A DNA stretch of 64,000 bases. Source: Taxillus chinensis. Lineage: Eukaryota > Streptophyta > Magnoliopsida > Santalales > Loranthaceae. Under the pieces are notes generated by a model, which ran no database searches, was not told the origin of the DNA, and was given only the letters and a program-made list of their open reading frames with translations. A program made the translations under genes and the position numbers. The stretch covers positions 51,764,265 to 51,828,264 of the forward strand of contig CM042087.1 of NCBI GenBank assembly GCA_023512835.1, read 5' to 3'. Positions 34,357 through 45,726 of the stretch are shown here, one piece after another; positions within the stretch are counted from its first letter, which is position 1; each line of letters starts with the position of its first letter.

Positions 34357-34684
34357 TCCTCTCCCCCTTAAGACTTTTCGTCCTCGAAAAGAAATAACAT
34401 ACGAGGGAAACAAACACAAGCTACCCATTTGCCACACGGCGAGCCACAACACCCAAATGGGTCATACACCGCGCACAACACATAACAAGACATAACAAGG
34501 TACCACCATAATCCATAACCACAATAATGCATATAACACATGTCCGCATGTCACGAATACACATCTCAAAACACATCACAAATAAGAACACATGTCTTTA
34601 CAAGACAATACAAATACACCAAATCGTACACAACTAATACAAAAAAACACATCACTATCCCTTGGCCATGACCACCTCCCACGC
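34357..34684 (-). other. 3' untranslated region and PPT of Tekay no. 2
   Basis: The PPT (minus strand AAGGGGGAGAGGA) is at 34357-34370, directly next to the LTR. The rest is AC-rich on the plus strand and corresponds to 18901-19221 of Tekay no. 1. Confidence 0.75.
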
Positions 34685-35190
34685 TTAAGATTGTTCGTCC
34701 TCGAACAATTCTGGGTGCCGCTCACGCATCACGGACTCACGTTCCCATGTCTCCTCCTCAATGCCACGGTGCTGCCACAAGACGCGAACCAAAGGAATAA
34801 CACGACCACGCAAAAGCTTCTCTCGTCGATCTAGGATACGGATAGGGGCCTCTACAACGGACAAGTCATCCTCAATGTCTAAGGTCCCCCAATTGATCAC
34901 ATGGGTGGGGTCAGGGTGATACTTCCGCAATCGGGACACGTGAAACACGTTGTGCACTCGACTCGACCGCGGTGGTAACGCCAACCGGTAGGCCACCGGC
35001 CCCACACGAGTCGAACCTCAAAAGGACCAATAAACCGAGGAGATAGCTTGGAACCTCACCCAAACCGTCGATGTCCACGACGTGGGGAAACACGAAGAAA
35101 CACATGATCACCAACGAGAAAACTCCAAAGGTCGCCGCCACCGATCCGCATAAGATTTCGTCGACTCGAGCCGATAACAAACGCCGACGA
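34685..35190 (-). pseudogene. int: Tekay no. 2 integrase C-terminus and chromodomain-like tail
   Basis: The frame 35005-34685 has VGPVAYRLALPPRSSRVHNV, HVSRLRKYHPDP, APIRILDRREKLLRG and VLWQHRGIEEETWERE. It matches 18433-18900 nearly residue for residue. A frameshift near 35010-35020 separates it from the upstream part. Chromodomain tails direct chromovirus integration. Confidence 0.8.
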
Positions 35191-36200
35191 ATCAACTTAA
35201 CCTTCTCGGTAGCCTCTTGAACCAAGCTGCGGTCCCAAGAGAGGCTGTCTCCCCCACCTCGGTCCAACACAAAGGTGATCGACACGGCCGCCCATACAAC
35301 GCCTCAAAAGGAGCCATCCCAATGGATGCCTGATAACCGTTATTGTAGGCAAACTCCACCAAAGGAAGGTGAGTTGCCCACGAACCCCCAAAATCTAACA
35401 CACAGGCCCGTAACATGTCCTCCAAAGTCCGATTCGTCCTCTCTGTCCGACCATCGGTCTCAGGGTGAAAGGCTGTACTCAAGTGAAGCTTGGTCCCCAT
35501 AGCCTCCTGCAAACCTTGCCCAAAAATGGGAAGTGAACCTCGAATCTCGGTCGAGACAACCGATGATGGTACTCCATGCGGTCTCACAATCTTGTTCATA
35601 TACAGTGACTCAAGGTCCCAATGGAGTCCCGCTCGCGAACGCCCAGGAAATGGGCCGACTTTGTGAGTCGATCCACAATCACCCAAATCATATCTTTCCT
35701 CCCTGTGGTGGGTGGAAGACCGGTCACAAAATCCATCGCTATGTGGTCCCACTTCCACTCCGCTATGGGCAATGGTCGTAACATGCCCGCCGGCCGCGAT
35801 GCTCGGCCTTCACCTGCCGACACGTGAGGCACCGCGAAACAAAGGCAGCCACATCGCGTTTCATCCCAGGCCACCAAAAATGTCCCCGAAGCGCATGGTA
35901 CATCTTCGTACCCCCCCGGATGCAAGAACTCTAGACCGGTGAAACTCCCTCATCACCTCATCCCTGAGGGAAGAAGACACTACCAACCGCCCCTGAAATG
36001 ACAACTCATGCTCAGGACCCTCTCGTCCAGTCCTCGGATAGCTCACCGGCCTCAATACGGGCACGGAGAACCTCACACTCAATGTCACCCAGATGTTCCT
36101 CCCGGACGCGCCGGTACAACTCAGGCACAACCACCAAAGGACTCGGGACTGTCCCACCATCACGAACAACAGTGCGCAGCCGCAACATCGCCAACTACTC
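35191..36200 (-). pseudogene. int: Tekay no. 2 integrase
   Basis: The zinc-finger Cys pair region and core start are at 35925-35596 (DHIAMDFVTGLPPTTGRKDM, VIVDRLTKSAHF). A second frame, 35758-35192, includes KLHLSTAFHPETDGRTERTNR, which carries the third acidic residue region lost in Tekay no. 1, and ALYGRPCRSPLCW. The upstream His motifs are degraded around 35930-36000. Frameshifts make it non-coding. Confidence 0.78.
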
Positions 36201-36780
36201 CATTAGCTTCCACTCTCTCACGGCCACCTCAGCCTTTCCCTTTTCTTGCTCAACGCGTCGGCCACAATATTACCCTTGCCCGGGGTATAAGCAAGAGTAA
36301 AGTCAAAGGTCCGCAAATACTCTACCCATCTCCTCTCGCCTCAAATTCAAGTCCTTCTGGGTAAAGATGTATCGAAGGCTCTTGTGATCCGAGAACACCA
36401 CAAACTTCTCGCTCAAGAGGTAATGCCGCCAACTCTTCAGGGCGAAGATGACGGCCCGCTAACTCAAGGTCATGAGTAGGATAATTCTGCTCATGAGGCT
36501 TCACCTGCCTTGACCCATAAGCCACCACACCGTGCTCCCGCATAAGCACACACCCCAAACCAACCCTGGACGCATCACAGGTATACCTCATATGGAATAT
36601 CCTCCCGAGGTAACCTCAACACCGGTGCGGTGGTCAAACGGGTTTTGAGAGTCTCAAACGCCCGCCGGCACTTGTCCGTCCACTCAAATTTCACTCCTTT
36701 CCTAGTCAACGCCGTCATAGGAGCCGCCAAACGGGAGAACCCCTCTACAAAACGGCGATAATACTCCGCCAAGCCAAGAA
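36201..36780 (-). pseudogene. pol: Tekay no. 2 RT end and RNase H
   Basis: On the minus strand, the frame 36772-36575 begins [20 protein letters not shown] (end of RT) directly after the Athila insertion point. RNase H follows in 36591-36322 ([33 protein letters not shown]), with frameshifts. The rest of RT is at 52010-52810. Confidence 0.8.
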
Positions 36781-36785
36781 AACTA

Positions 36786-38301
36786 TGATAACGTGCATTT
36801 TATGCCGTTATTCTAGTGTTTATTTAGGATGTTTAAGAGCATGATTAGAGTCTTATTGCTTCATATATCATATATATTTGCTCTAACCCCTAGGAAGATA
36901 CTAGTTGCAAATACATGTATTTTTAAGCTGTTTTGGCAGGTTTTGGACCTCACTTTTGACATAGTAGATGGCCTCAAACAATTGGCGTGCAAGAACAAAA
37001 GTTTCTTAGAATGATGTCCTCTACCTACCACAAAAATTTCAGAGCATTTGGAGCTGCACGTGAATTCACCCATTTCACGTGCAAGCCTATTTTTGCCTCT
37101 CAGGCCTCTACAGGATACAAGGAAGCTTGGGGAGAAGTTTGAGCTGATTTGGAGGTGCACGTGAATTCACCATATCACGTGCAAATTCGCGTGCAGAGAT
37201 ATTTTTGGACCGATCCTATCGTTTTTCCATGCCGATCATTTGTTTTCGAAGGCCCATGTCCAAATTGTGGATGAAAGATAGAGATTTTAAAGTTTAAAAG
37301 TGTTACTTATCAAAACTATGCTTTGTTTTGATAAATGGGCTAGGGTACACACCTCAAAGCCCATCCAAACTCTATAAATATAGCCTCCACGCCCTCTGCT
37401 ATGCATGCCTAACCCCCCCTGTACGTTTTTTGAGAGAGAGAGAGAGAGGCTCCACGTCTTGGAGGCTGTCCTTGACCTAGGAGAGCAGCCGTCGTAGGCC
37501 GTCGCAGCGCCGTCGCGGATTTTGGAGCCTAGATTTGAAGCTTTCTGTGTGCGCGTGATCAAGAAGAAGATGTTGAGCTTTTCTGCTTTGTGTTTGCTTG
37601 TAATCATACGTGAGTAGTTCTTATAATCTAGGGGAGCAATGTAGCCCCCTTGTTGCTTTGCTGTGTTTATGAATATTGGGTTTGGATGATTGAGTTTTGC
37701 ATGTTTTATGAATCTGTTCTTAATTCTATCTTTGGATGTACACCTTGGTATTCTTAGCCCTAGTCTGGGGAAGATTGAGATTCATAACTTATTTGTGATT
37801 GGTGTGATCATTATCCTTTTGCAAGTATGATTTATTGGCTTTGCATGTTTGTGTGTTTAGATGACCATTCTAGCATACAACTCTTAAAAGGACCTCAATG
37901 ACCATTTGTTGTCCTTGGCTTATGTTTAGCATGTTTTCAATCGACAACCCTAATATCATGAACCAAGAGAGATAACATAGGGAGGTGAAATTGTGACCCT
38001 AGATGCTTTTAATCCTTGAATCTTAATCCTAAAATCAGTTTACTTTCTTTGTTTATTCGGAAAACCAAATAAAAATTAGATCTTTAGTTTAAAAAAGAAA
38101 ACTTTTTGCCAAGACATTTTATAGAACAAGAGTAATTGGGTGATTTGATTTGAGAACTAGAGAACTAGGTTAATCCCTGTGGGTTCGACCCCTTGCTTGC
38201 TGCTATTCTTTTAGTGCAAACTTAGGGAATTTATTATCTTGAAGAGAGATTTAACGACATTAGCTAGCTCTTTTAGAGAGGCTAAAAAATCTTGTCTGTC
38301 A
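36786..38301 (+). repeat. 5' LTR of Athila
   Basis: The LTR starts TGATAACGTGCATTTTATGC. G-box pairs are at 37056-37082 and 37157-37182, an ACGT-type palindrome (degenerate) at 37309-37332, TATA (TATAAATATA) near 37372, and GA repeats near 37432-37448. The first 350 bp resemble part of the Tekay no. 1 LTR (about 11944-12200). The 3' portion (37620-38301) is unrelated to Tekay. Confidence 0.92.
38182..38192 (+). other. Pol III B-box-like motif in Athila LTR
   Basis: GGTTCGACCCC is a perfect match to the B-box consensus GGTTCGANNCC. The same motif is at 51885-51895. A similar phrase is common near the end of Athila-type LTRs, so it may be a conserved LTR signal and not a promoter. Confidence 0.4.
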
Positions 38302-38303
38302 AA

Positions 38304-38322
38304 TTGGCGCCGTTGCCGGGGA
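38304..38322 (+). other. Primer-binding site of Athila
   Basis: TTGGCGCCGTTGCCGGGGA begins two bases after the LTR end. TGGCGCCGTTGCCGGGGA is the Athila-type PBS, reported as complementary to a tRNA-Asp. Confidence 0.85.
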
Positions 38323-38511
38323 TTCAACGGTTTACTAGTTTTTAAAATCAACATTGAGTGAAATTGTTTGAATTCGATCTTGGTGTTTATTTTGTCTTTT
38401 ATTTTCTATTATTTTGTGTTCTTTATTTGTTTATTTTGCATTGTTCGGAGCCTTTGGGTGTGTTCTTGTTGTTTTACAGGAACATACACCAAGTGTGTCA
38501 AGGATTCCTAG

Positions 38512-39720
38512 TTGTGCATGCAAAGAGAGGAGGATATACAATTTACTCGGGAACCTGAAAGGTTGTTCAGAGCTCGTCGTAGAGCAGCTAGGGAAGCAGC
38601 ACGTGAGGCTGAAGAAGCATTGCAAGGCTTGGAGCAATCCGTAGGCGATCTGATGGCAGATCTCAGACCTGATGGTGGTGCACCGCAAGGAGGGGCCAAT
38701 TACAATGGCCAATATCCAGAAGAAGAGGGACATAGGTTTATGCCCAGAACCTTCTTAGACTATGCGAGGCCAATGATGTCAGACCATTATTCTGGGGATT
38801 CGGCAGACAAGAGTCCAAGCAAATAGCTTCGAGCTGAAGCCGGCGTTGATCAACATGGTGAGCAACAACGCGTTTGGAGGAACAGCCGTGGATAATCCAC
38901 ACCAGCATTTGATGAGGTTCTACCAGGTGTGCGACACCATCAAGATCAACAATGTGTCGGAGGAGGCAATAAAGCTAAGGCTTTTCCCTTTCTCTTTAAG
39001 GGATAGAGCTCTTGGCTGGTTCAACGATCTGCCAAACAGGTTCAATCAACACTTGGGAGGAGATGCAGACCAAGTTCATGTCAAAGTACTTCCCTCCTTC
39101 CAAGGTGATCCAGCTCAGAGGGGAGATTAGCAGATTCAGGCAAGATGAGATGGAGACTCTTCATGAAGCTTGGGAGCGTTTCAAAGACTTAGTGAGAAGA
39201 TGCCCTGATCATGGAAGACCCCAGTGGATTCAAATTGAATCTTTCTACACAGGTCTTGGTCTCATTCACAAGACAAGGTGAATACAGCTTCTTGGAGGAT
39301 GCTTAATGAACCTAGAGCCTGACGCAAGCAGAGAGCTCTTGGAGAGGCTGTCATTAGCCGATTGGCAGTGGTCTAATGTGCGTACTTCAAAGCCGAGGGA
39401 GAAGATAGCTTCGGTTGAAAATTCTTCCAATGATGTGCAAGCACGATTCAAGCTTTAGTGAAAGGCATGGAAGTATTGGCTCATAAAGTTGAAGGATCAC
39501 AAGCTTTACAAGTAGTTGAGCAGGGCTGGAGTGGAGCTGAAGAAGCAAATTATGTTGGAGGAAAGGGCTTGTACCGGAAACAACAATTTTATCCTCAACA
39601 ACAACAACAAGGGTACAAACCAGAATCAGCAGCAATCTCAACCATTTCAGAGAACTCGAACCGAGGGGGAGATACCTCATTTCAAGACAAATAGTGTGCC
39701 CCCAGGGATGAAGCGAGAAT
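38512..39720 (+). pseudogene. gag: Athila gag
   Basis: The N-terminus from 38512 is Arg/Glu-rich (FRARRRAAREAAREAEEALQ), then a stop after 38826. The capsid-like core lies at 38846-39130 (HQHLMRFYQVCDTIKIN, LFPFSLRDRALGWFNDLP) and in another frame at 39012-39281 (MQTKFMSKYFPPSKVIQL, RFRQDEMETLHEAWERFKDL), the standard plant gypsy gag pattern. A Gln/Asn-rich region follows near 39580-39690. Several frameshifts are present. Gag would form the particle. Confidence 0.8.
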
Positions 39721-40760
39721 CCGTATGCTACGGATAATTATTTACACCCACCTCCAGGATTCGAACGAGAAACTTGACCTCGGCCTCAACAAAGAAAGAG
39801 GAAGGGTATATCGAATGTGGATGAGCCAACCAAAAGAGAGGATAGTTTGGAGGAAAGGGTAGTCACCATGGAATCTTCAATGAAGAATATAGAAAAGTTG
39901 CTTGTGAGTTTGGCTCAGAATGTAAATCAAGGGGTGTCAACCAATACTTTTCCAAGTGACACCGAGGTGAACCCCAAGGAGAGTTGCAAGGCTATCACTC
40001 TAAGGAGCGGGAAGACATCGAATGAGGTCAAGAGCCTAAGAAGAAGGCAATTCCAGAAGAACAGAGCAAACCCTTGGAAGTCGATGACCAAGGAAAATCA
40101 GATAAAGCTGAAGAAAGAGTGCAAGAAAAGAAGGACAAGCGGCTGAGTCAAGACAGAATAGCGACGAACCGAGGCAAGAGCTCAGGCCTACTATGCCATT
40201 TCCTCGGAGGCCGAGGAACCCAGAGGGTTGAGGAAGAGTATGAGCGCTTTTTGAGTTTGTTCAAGAAGCTTGAAATTAATATTCCATTTGTGGAAATCTT
40301 GGAGCAGATGCCTAGGTACAGAAAATACATCAAAGATTTTATGACAAAGAAGAGGAAATATGGGGATCATGAGACGGTGGCAGTCACTAACGAGGTGAGC
40401 AGTGTTGTTCAACAGAGTTTGCCTATCAAGCATAAAGATCCGGGCAGTTTTAATCTCCCTTGTGTGATTGGCAATGCACCGCAGCAGCAGGCCTTATGTG
40501 ATTTAGGGGCCAGCATCAATTTGATTTCCTTTGCTTTGTACAAGCAGCTTGGGCTTAAGGGCATGAAGCCCACTTCCATATCGTTGCAGTTTGCTGACCG
40601 GTCTACTGGAAGGCCTGAAGGGATAATTGAAGACGTGTTAGTCAAAGTGGGCTCCTTCATATTTCCAGCGGACTTTGTAGTTTTGGAGATGGAAGAAGAT
40701 AGAGGAGTTCAACTTACTCCTTGGAAGACCATTTCTCAAAACGGGTTGTGCATTGATTGA
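39721..40760 (+). pseudogene. pro: Athila gag C-terminus and aspartic protease
   Basis: A linker (39817-40146) contains KAITLRSGKT, a conserved segment before Athila protease. The protease is in the frame 40074-40760: CVIGNAPQQQALCDLGASINL, where DLGAS replaces the usual DTG/DSG triad, as is common in Athila, then LGLKGMKPTSISLQFADRST and VKVGSFIFPADFVVLEMEED. The frame ends at a stop at 40760 shortly before the expected PFL-GRPFL segment. Confidence 0.8.
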
Positions 40761-41256
40761 TGTTGCTTGAAGGGCAGCTAACTCGAGAATTAATGAGGAG
40801 ACCTTAGTCTTCCACATGGGGAAGGCTTTGCAAGGTCAAGAGGAGGAGGACTGCCTTTGGGTTGAAGACCTTGAGGAATTGGTGGAAGATTACTGGCGAA
40901 GAAATTACCACCACCAATAATGGAGCCCTTCAGCTTATAGAAGCTCAACAAGATGAAGAGATGTACTTGACAACTGAGGAAGATGAGCAAACTACAAACT
41001 CTTTGGAGCAAGCCGAGGAGGAGAAAGAAGATGACATGCCTCCAGCTCCAGGAATCGAAGGAGCTGCCTGGACACCTAAGGTATGAATTTCTAGACTCTA
41101 CAAATCAATTCCCTGTCATTGTTGCTTCTAATTTGAATGATGTGGAGTGTACTCAATTGTTAGAAGTCCTTAGGAAACACAAAAAGGCCCTAGGATGGAA
41201 CATTGAAGACATTAGGGGTATTAGTCCAGGGATTTGCATGCATAAGATTTTGATGA
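40761..41256 (+). pseudogene. Linker between Athila protease and RT
   Basis: It contains acidic coding remnants (QQDEEMYLTTEEDEQTTNS) and, in the frame to 41282, FPVIVASNLNDVECTQLLEV and LGWNIEDIRGISPGICMHKI, which are the N-terminal extension of gypsy RT. Frameshifts interrupt it. Confidence 0.65.
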
Positions 41257-42205
41257 ATGATGATTTTAAACCCCATCGCTGAGAGACAAAGAAGATTAAA
41301 CCCTGCCATGAAAGAAGTTGTTAGAAAAGAAATTTTAAAATGGAAAAATGCGGGTATAATTTATGCTATTTCAGATAGTGAGTGGGTGAGTCCATTGCAT
41401 GTTGTGCCCAAGAAAGGGGGCATGACCATGATTAAGAATGAGAAAAATGAATTGATCCCATCTCGCACTGTGATGGGGTGGAGAGTGTGTGTTGACTATA
41501 GAAAGCTGAATAAGGCTACTAGGAAGGATCATTTTCCTCTTCCTTTCATTGACCAAATGTTGGATAGGTTAGCTGGCTATAGTCACTACTCGCTTTTTAG
41601 ATGGCTATTCCGGGTATAATCAGATCATGGTTAAGCCCGAGGACCAAGAAAAGACCACCTTCACGTGCCTTTTTGGCACATTTGCATTTAGGAGAATGCC
41701 ATTTGGGCTTTGTAATGCCCCCGCCACCTTCCAAAGGTGTATGATGGCTATTTTTCAGGGTTTGGTTGAGGAGATCATGGAGGTCTTCATGGATGACTTC
41801 TCGGTGTTTGGTTCCTCCTACCAACAGTGCTTGAAAAATCTAGATGTGGTCTTAGAGAGATGTGAGGAGAAGGAACTAGTCCTAAATTGGGAGAAATGCC
41901 ATTTCATGGTAAGCGAGGGGATAGTTCTAGGGCACAAGGTGTCTGCACATGGTTTGGAGGTAGACAAGGCAAAAATCTCCACTATTGAGACTTTGCCACC
42001 TCCAACCAATGAAAAAGGAGTGAGAAGTTTCCTTGGCCATGCTGGCTTTTATAGGAGATTCATTAAGGACTTCTCAAAAATTGCAAAACCCATGAGTAGG
42101 TTGTTAGAAAAAGACACAAGCTTTGAGTTTAATGCAGATTGCTTAGAAGCTTTCAACATCCTCAAGGGTAAGTTAGTCATCGCACTCTGTTATAGTCACA
42201 CCTGA
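41257..42205 (+). pseudogene. pol: Athila reverse transcriptase
   Basis: RT motifs are RRLNPAMKEVVRKEILKW, GIIYAISDSEWVSPLHVVPK, GWRVCVDYRKLNKATRKDHF and PFIDQMLDRLAG to 41619. After a frameshift near 41600 come FTCLFGTFAFRRMPFGLCNAPATF, catalytic VFMDDFSVFGS near 41786-41818, NWEKCHFM, LGHKVSAHGLEVDKAKI, and FLGHAGFYRRFIKDFSKIA. The VPKKGGMT insertion and HVVPKKGG motif are Athila-like. One main frameshift makes it non-functional. Confidence 0.9.
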
Positions 42206-42736
42206 CTGGACTCAACCTTTTGAGCTAATGTGTGATGCGAGTGATTATCTTGTGGGGGTAGTCTTAGGGCAAAGGCGAGAAAAGGTATTTAGGGTCATTT
42301 ACTATGCTAGTAAGACCTTAGATGATGCTCAACGAACTATACCACCACCGAGAAAGAGTTGCTAGCCGTGGTTTATGGTCGCAACAAGTTTAGACCCTAC
42401 CTTTTGGGGTCTAAAGTCATTGTTTATACCGATCATGCTGCATTGAAATATTTGTTTGCTAAAAAAGAAGCTAAGCCACGCTTGATTAGGTGGGTTCTCC
42501 TCTTACAGGAATTTGAGCTTGAAATTAGAGACACAAAGGGAGCCCTAAATTCTGTGGCTGATCACCTCTCCCGTGTGGAGAATGCACCTAAGTCTCTACC
42601 CATTGTAGATGACTTTCCTGATGAGAAGTTGTTTGAGGTGCATCATCTTCCTTGGTTTGTCGACATAGCAAACTATTTAGCCACCTGGGTTCATACCCAA
42701 GCGGTTAGACTACCACCAGGAGAAAGAAATTGGTAG
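42206..42736 (+). pseudogene. pol: Athila RNase H
   Basis: The start (PFELMCDASDYLVGVVLGQR near 42216-42280) and middle ([13 protein letters not shown]) are in one frame. The rest is in another from 42359: [40 protein letters not shown] and [10 protein letters not shown], the standard gypsy RNase H motifs. A tether to integrase follows. Confidence 0.85.
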
Positions 42737-42902
42737 TGGATGCTAAGAAATTCATTTGGGAAGACCCAATTCTTTATAGGAGGTGTCCAGACCAAATCAT
42801 TAGAAAGTGTGTCCTTGAGGAGGAGGTAGATGACATAATACATCATTGTCATGCATCACATTATGGGGGCCACTTTGGGGTGCAAAGAATCGTGGCTAAG
42901 AT
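42737..42902 (+). pseudogene. int: Athila integrase, first zinc-finger half
   Basis: The frame reads ILYRRCPDQIIRKCVLEEEV and then HHCHASHYGGHFGVQRIVAKI, giving the His pair of the HHCC zinc finger. The solo LTR interrupts directly after it at 42903; the Cys pair is at 44750-44775. Confidence 0.85.
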
Positions 42903-44689
42903 TGTCACGCCCGGATTTCCAACCCGAGGAAACCGGCACGTGACTCCCCTTTTACCCACGCGGAGGGCAAAGGGGTTAGGATACAAACCAAGAATATTAC
43001 ATTTTAATCATCCACAACACATTCAAGAAAATAATGTTCATAAAAATAATCCAAACCAGTTTATTACAACGAAATCCTTTCCAATCCCATCCCCACCTGG
43101 GGTTACATCAACTCCAATAAAAACAACATAAATGGTAGACAGTAAAGTAAATAAGGTCTTCCACCTTGGTGTTCCCACCTAACGCCTGTAGGTTCCCGTA
43201 AAGAAAACAACATGGTAGGAGGGGTGAGCAACTACCCAGGTAGGGATCAAGTCTCCCCAACCCATCCCATGCACCTAATACCTACATGCCTTTTGTACAA
43301 GTCTTTGTGTTGTGATACAATTATTCCACCAGATATAACTACAGGTTATAGTAGCAAATACAAATCATACACGGGTTGGTACATAAACACTCCCGGGCTT
43401 CCATGACCACCGGGTTCCAAGAACAGTCCGGGCTTCCACAACCACCGGGTTCCACAACCAGTCCCAGGCTTCCCACAGCCACCGGGTTCCACAAAATAGT
43501 CCCGGGCTTCCACGGCCACCGGGTTCCACAAAATAGTCCCGGGCTTCCACAGCCACCGGGTTCCACAAAATAGTCCCGGGCTTCCACAGCCACCGGGCTT
43601 CACAAAACAAGACACACACACCACTCAGGCATAAAACCAAACACTTAGCGGGCACACCTTCACAAGTGTACGACCCATCATTCAGGCATAAAAACAAACA
43701 CTTGGCATGCACACCTTTACCAACTCACAATTCTAGCCTTATTGGCATATTATCAAACACATACCTGGACATTGTCACACAAATAGATTCACACATGCAT
43801 TTTATCAAACATTTAACATGCACCGCCTACTCAATGTCGAATCACACCAAAACGCCATTGAAGGCCAACATCCATATAGGAGATCACACCTATATGGATT
43901 ACATATGTATATATAACAGATATAACCCATAATCTGTCCTAGGACCCTAGGACAGAGGAGGATTTAGGAAGAACAGAACCCCTACCTCAAGTAAAACGCA
44001 ACAACACAAAGATTGTCCCGATCCCACGTCGAACGCCGTCCACCCACGAAGCACCGACCACCCACGCAAGACGCCCGACAAAGAACCAGGAGCTCTCCTT
44101 CCCTCTCTCTCTCTCTCTCTCTCTGCGACGGCTGGTGGAGCAACAAACCCTAACCCTAAAACAGAGGGGCTTCTCCTCCTTATATAGACAACACAACATC
44201 AAAACGACGTAGTTTTGATTAAGTGAATCCCAGGATCAAAACGACGTAGTTTTGATCACACAAGTTAGCACCTTTCCGCACCCATATAGGCCAAAATACT
44301 CGGAATTTCAACATGGTCCTTTGGAGAAAGATCATTAGAATGTCAAAACCAAGGGAACCATGCAAAAATATGGCTGCACGCCAATTTGCACGTGAATTCC
44401 CCAATTCACGTGCAACTCCAAATGCACTCCAAATGCTCTCAAACTTCACCCCTAGCCTCCTTGCCTCATGTAGAAGACAACCACACTTGCACGTGAATTG
44501 GACCCATATCACGTGCACCTCACATACACGTCAGTTTGGCCTGAAACTTCTATGGTAGATAGAGGACATCATTCTAAGCATCTTTCCTTTTGCACGTGAA
44601 TTCATTGGAGTCCATTCACTAGGTCAAAATCTAGAAAAACTCTACTCGGAAGGCAAAACCGTGACTAACTCAAGGTACGGGTCCTTACA
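42903..44689 (-). mobile_element. Solo LTR of a Tekay-type element in Athila integrase
   Basis: This is a complete LTR (minus strand TGTAAGGACCCG to CGGGCGTGACA), 1787 bp, with a perfect 5 bp target duplication AAGAT (42898-42902 and 44690-44694) and no internal sequence. It is related to the Tekay no. 2 LTR. G-box pairs are at 44388-44413 and 44489-44516, ACGT palindromes at 44198-44219 and 44235-44256. Solo LTRs arise by recombination between the two LTRs of an element. Confidence 0.93.
43391..43610 (-). repeat. 36-38 bp tandem repeat in the solo LTR
   Basis: Six units of CCCGGGCTTCCACRGCCACCGGGTTCCACAAAATAGT type run in tandem, with the last three almost identical. Other Tekay LTRs here have only one such unit (for example near 33321). 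The open frames across it give collagen-like repeats and are artefacts. Confidence 0.9.
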
Positions 44690-45726
44690 AAGATCATGCG
44701 GTGTGGCTTTTATTGGCCTCATATGGTGAAAGACACCTATGTCTACATCAAAAAGTGTGATAGATGTCAAAGGGTAGGTGGTCTGTCTAGGAAAAATGAG
44801 ATGCCCTTAACTGAAATCCTTCCAGTTGAAATTTTTGACATTTGGGGCATTGACTTCATGGGGCCATTCCCCAATTCGATGGGTATTCATACATTTTGCT
44901 TCTTGTGGATTATGTGTCTAAGTGGGTAGAAGCTATTCCTACTAGAGTGAATGATGCTAGGGTTGTGACTCACTTCCTTACTAGGAACATCTTTAGCCGT
45001 TTTGGGACACCAAGGGCTATAATCAGTGATGAGGGTAGTCATTTCTGCAACAAATTGTTTGACAAGTTATTGAACAAGTATGGTGTCACTCATAGGAAGT
45101 CTTTAGCTTACCACCCACAAGCTAATGGACAAGCAGAAGTGTCCAATAGGGAGATTAAGGCCATTTTAGAGAAAACTATTGGAGCCAATAGGAAAGATTG
45201 GTCTCAAAGGCTTGATGAAGCCTTATGGGCATATAGGACAGCTTACAAAACTCCCATTGGGATGTCACCTTACCATATTCTATATGGTAAGGCATGTCAC
45301 TTGCCTGTGGAACTAGAACACAAGGCTCATTGGGCCTTGAAGAAGTTAAATTTCAACCCACAAGAGATCAAGGAGCTTAGGATGACTCAATTAATTGAGT
45401 TAGATGAGCTTAGGCTGGATGCCTATGATAGTGCTAAATTCTACAAAGAAAGAACTAAGAAATGGCATGATAGGCAACTCAACAATGAACCTTTAACCTT
45501 AGGACAGAAAGTTCTTCTATTTAACACAAGGTTGAGGTTATTTCCTAGAAAATTAAGGTCCAAGTGGATGGGACCTTTTGTGATAGTTGATAAGAAGCCA
45601 TATGGGAGCTTTGAGCTCCAAGCTGTAGATGGCAAGAAATTTTGGGTGAATGGCAATAGGCTGAAACCATACTTTGATTCAACTCAGAGGGAGATAGTTG
45701 ATTCCCTCTCTTTCACCATTGCATGA
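44690..45726 (+). pseudogene. int: Athila integrase, remaining part
   Basis: Right after the solo LTR come FYWPHMVKDTYVYIKKCDRC (the Cys pair), then [10 protein letters not shown] (first Asp) in one frame. A frameshift near 44900 leads into a long open frame 44896-45726 with [28 protein letters not shown] (second Asp), [17 protein letters not shown] (third acidic), [15 protein letters not shown] and the C-terminal [16 protein letters not shown] module. The TGA is at 45724-45726. No chromodomain, as expected for Athila. Confidence 0.88.

Noticed and set aside
38182..38192. tRNA gene
   Set aside because: Only a B-box-like motif is present; no cloverleaf, A-box or anticodon stem could be formed around it.
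43339..43712. Collagen-like or glycine-rich repeat proteins on the minus strand
   Set aside because: They are frames through a 36-38 bp LTR tandem repeat; no start context or conserved protein.
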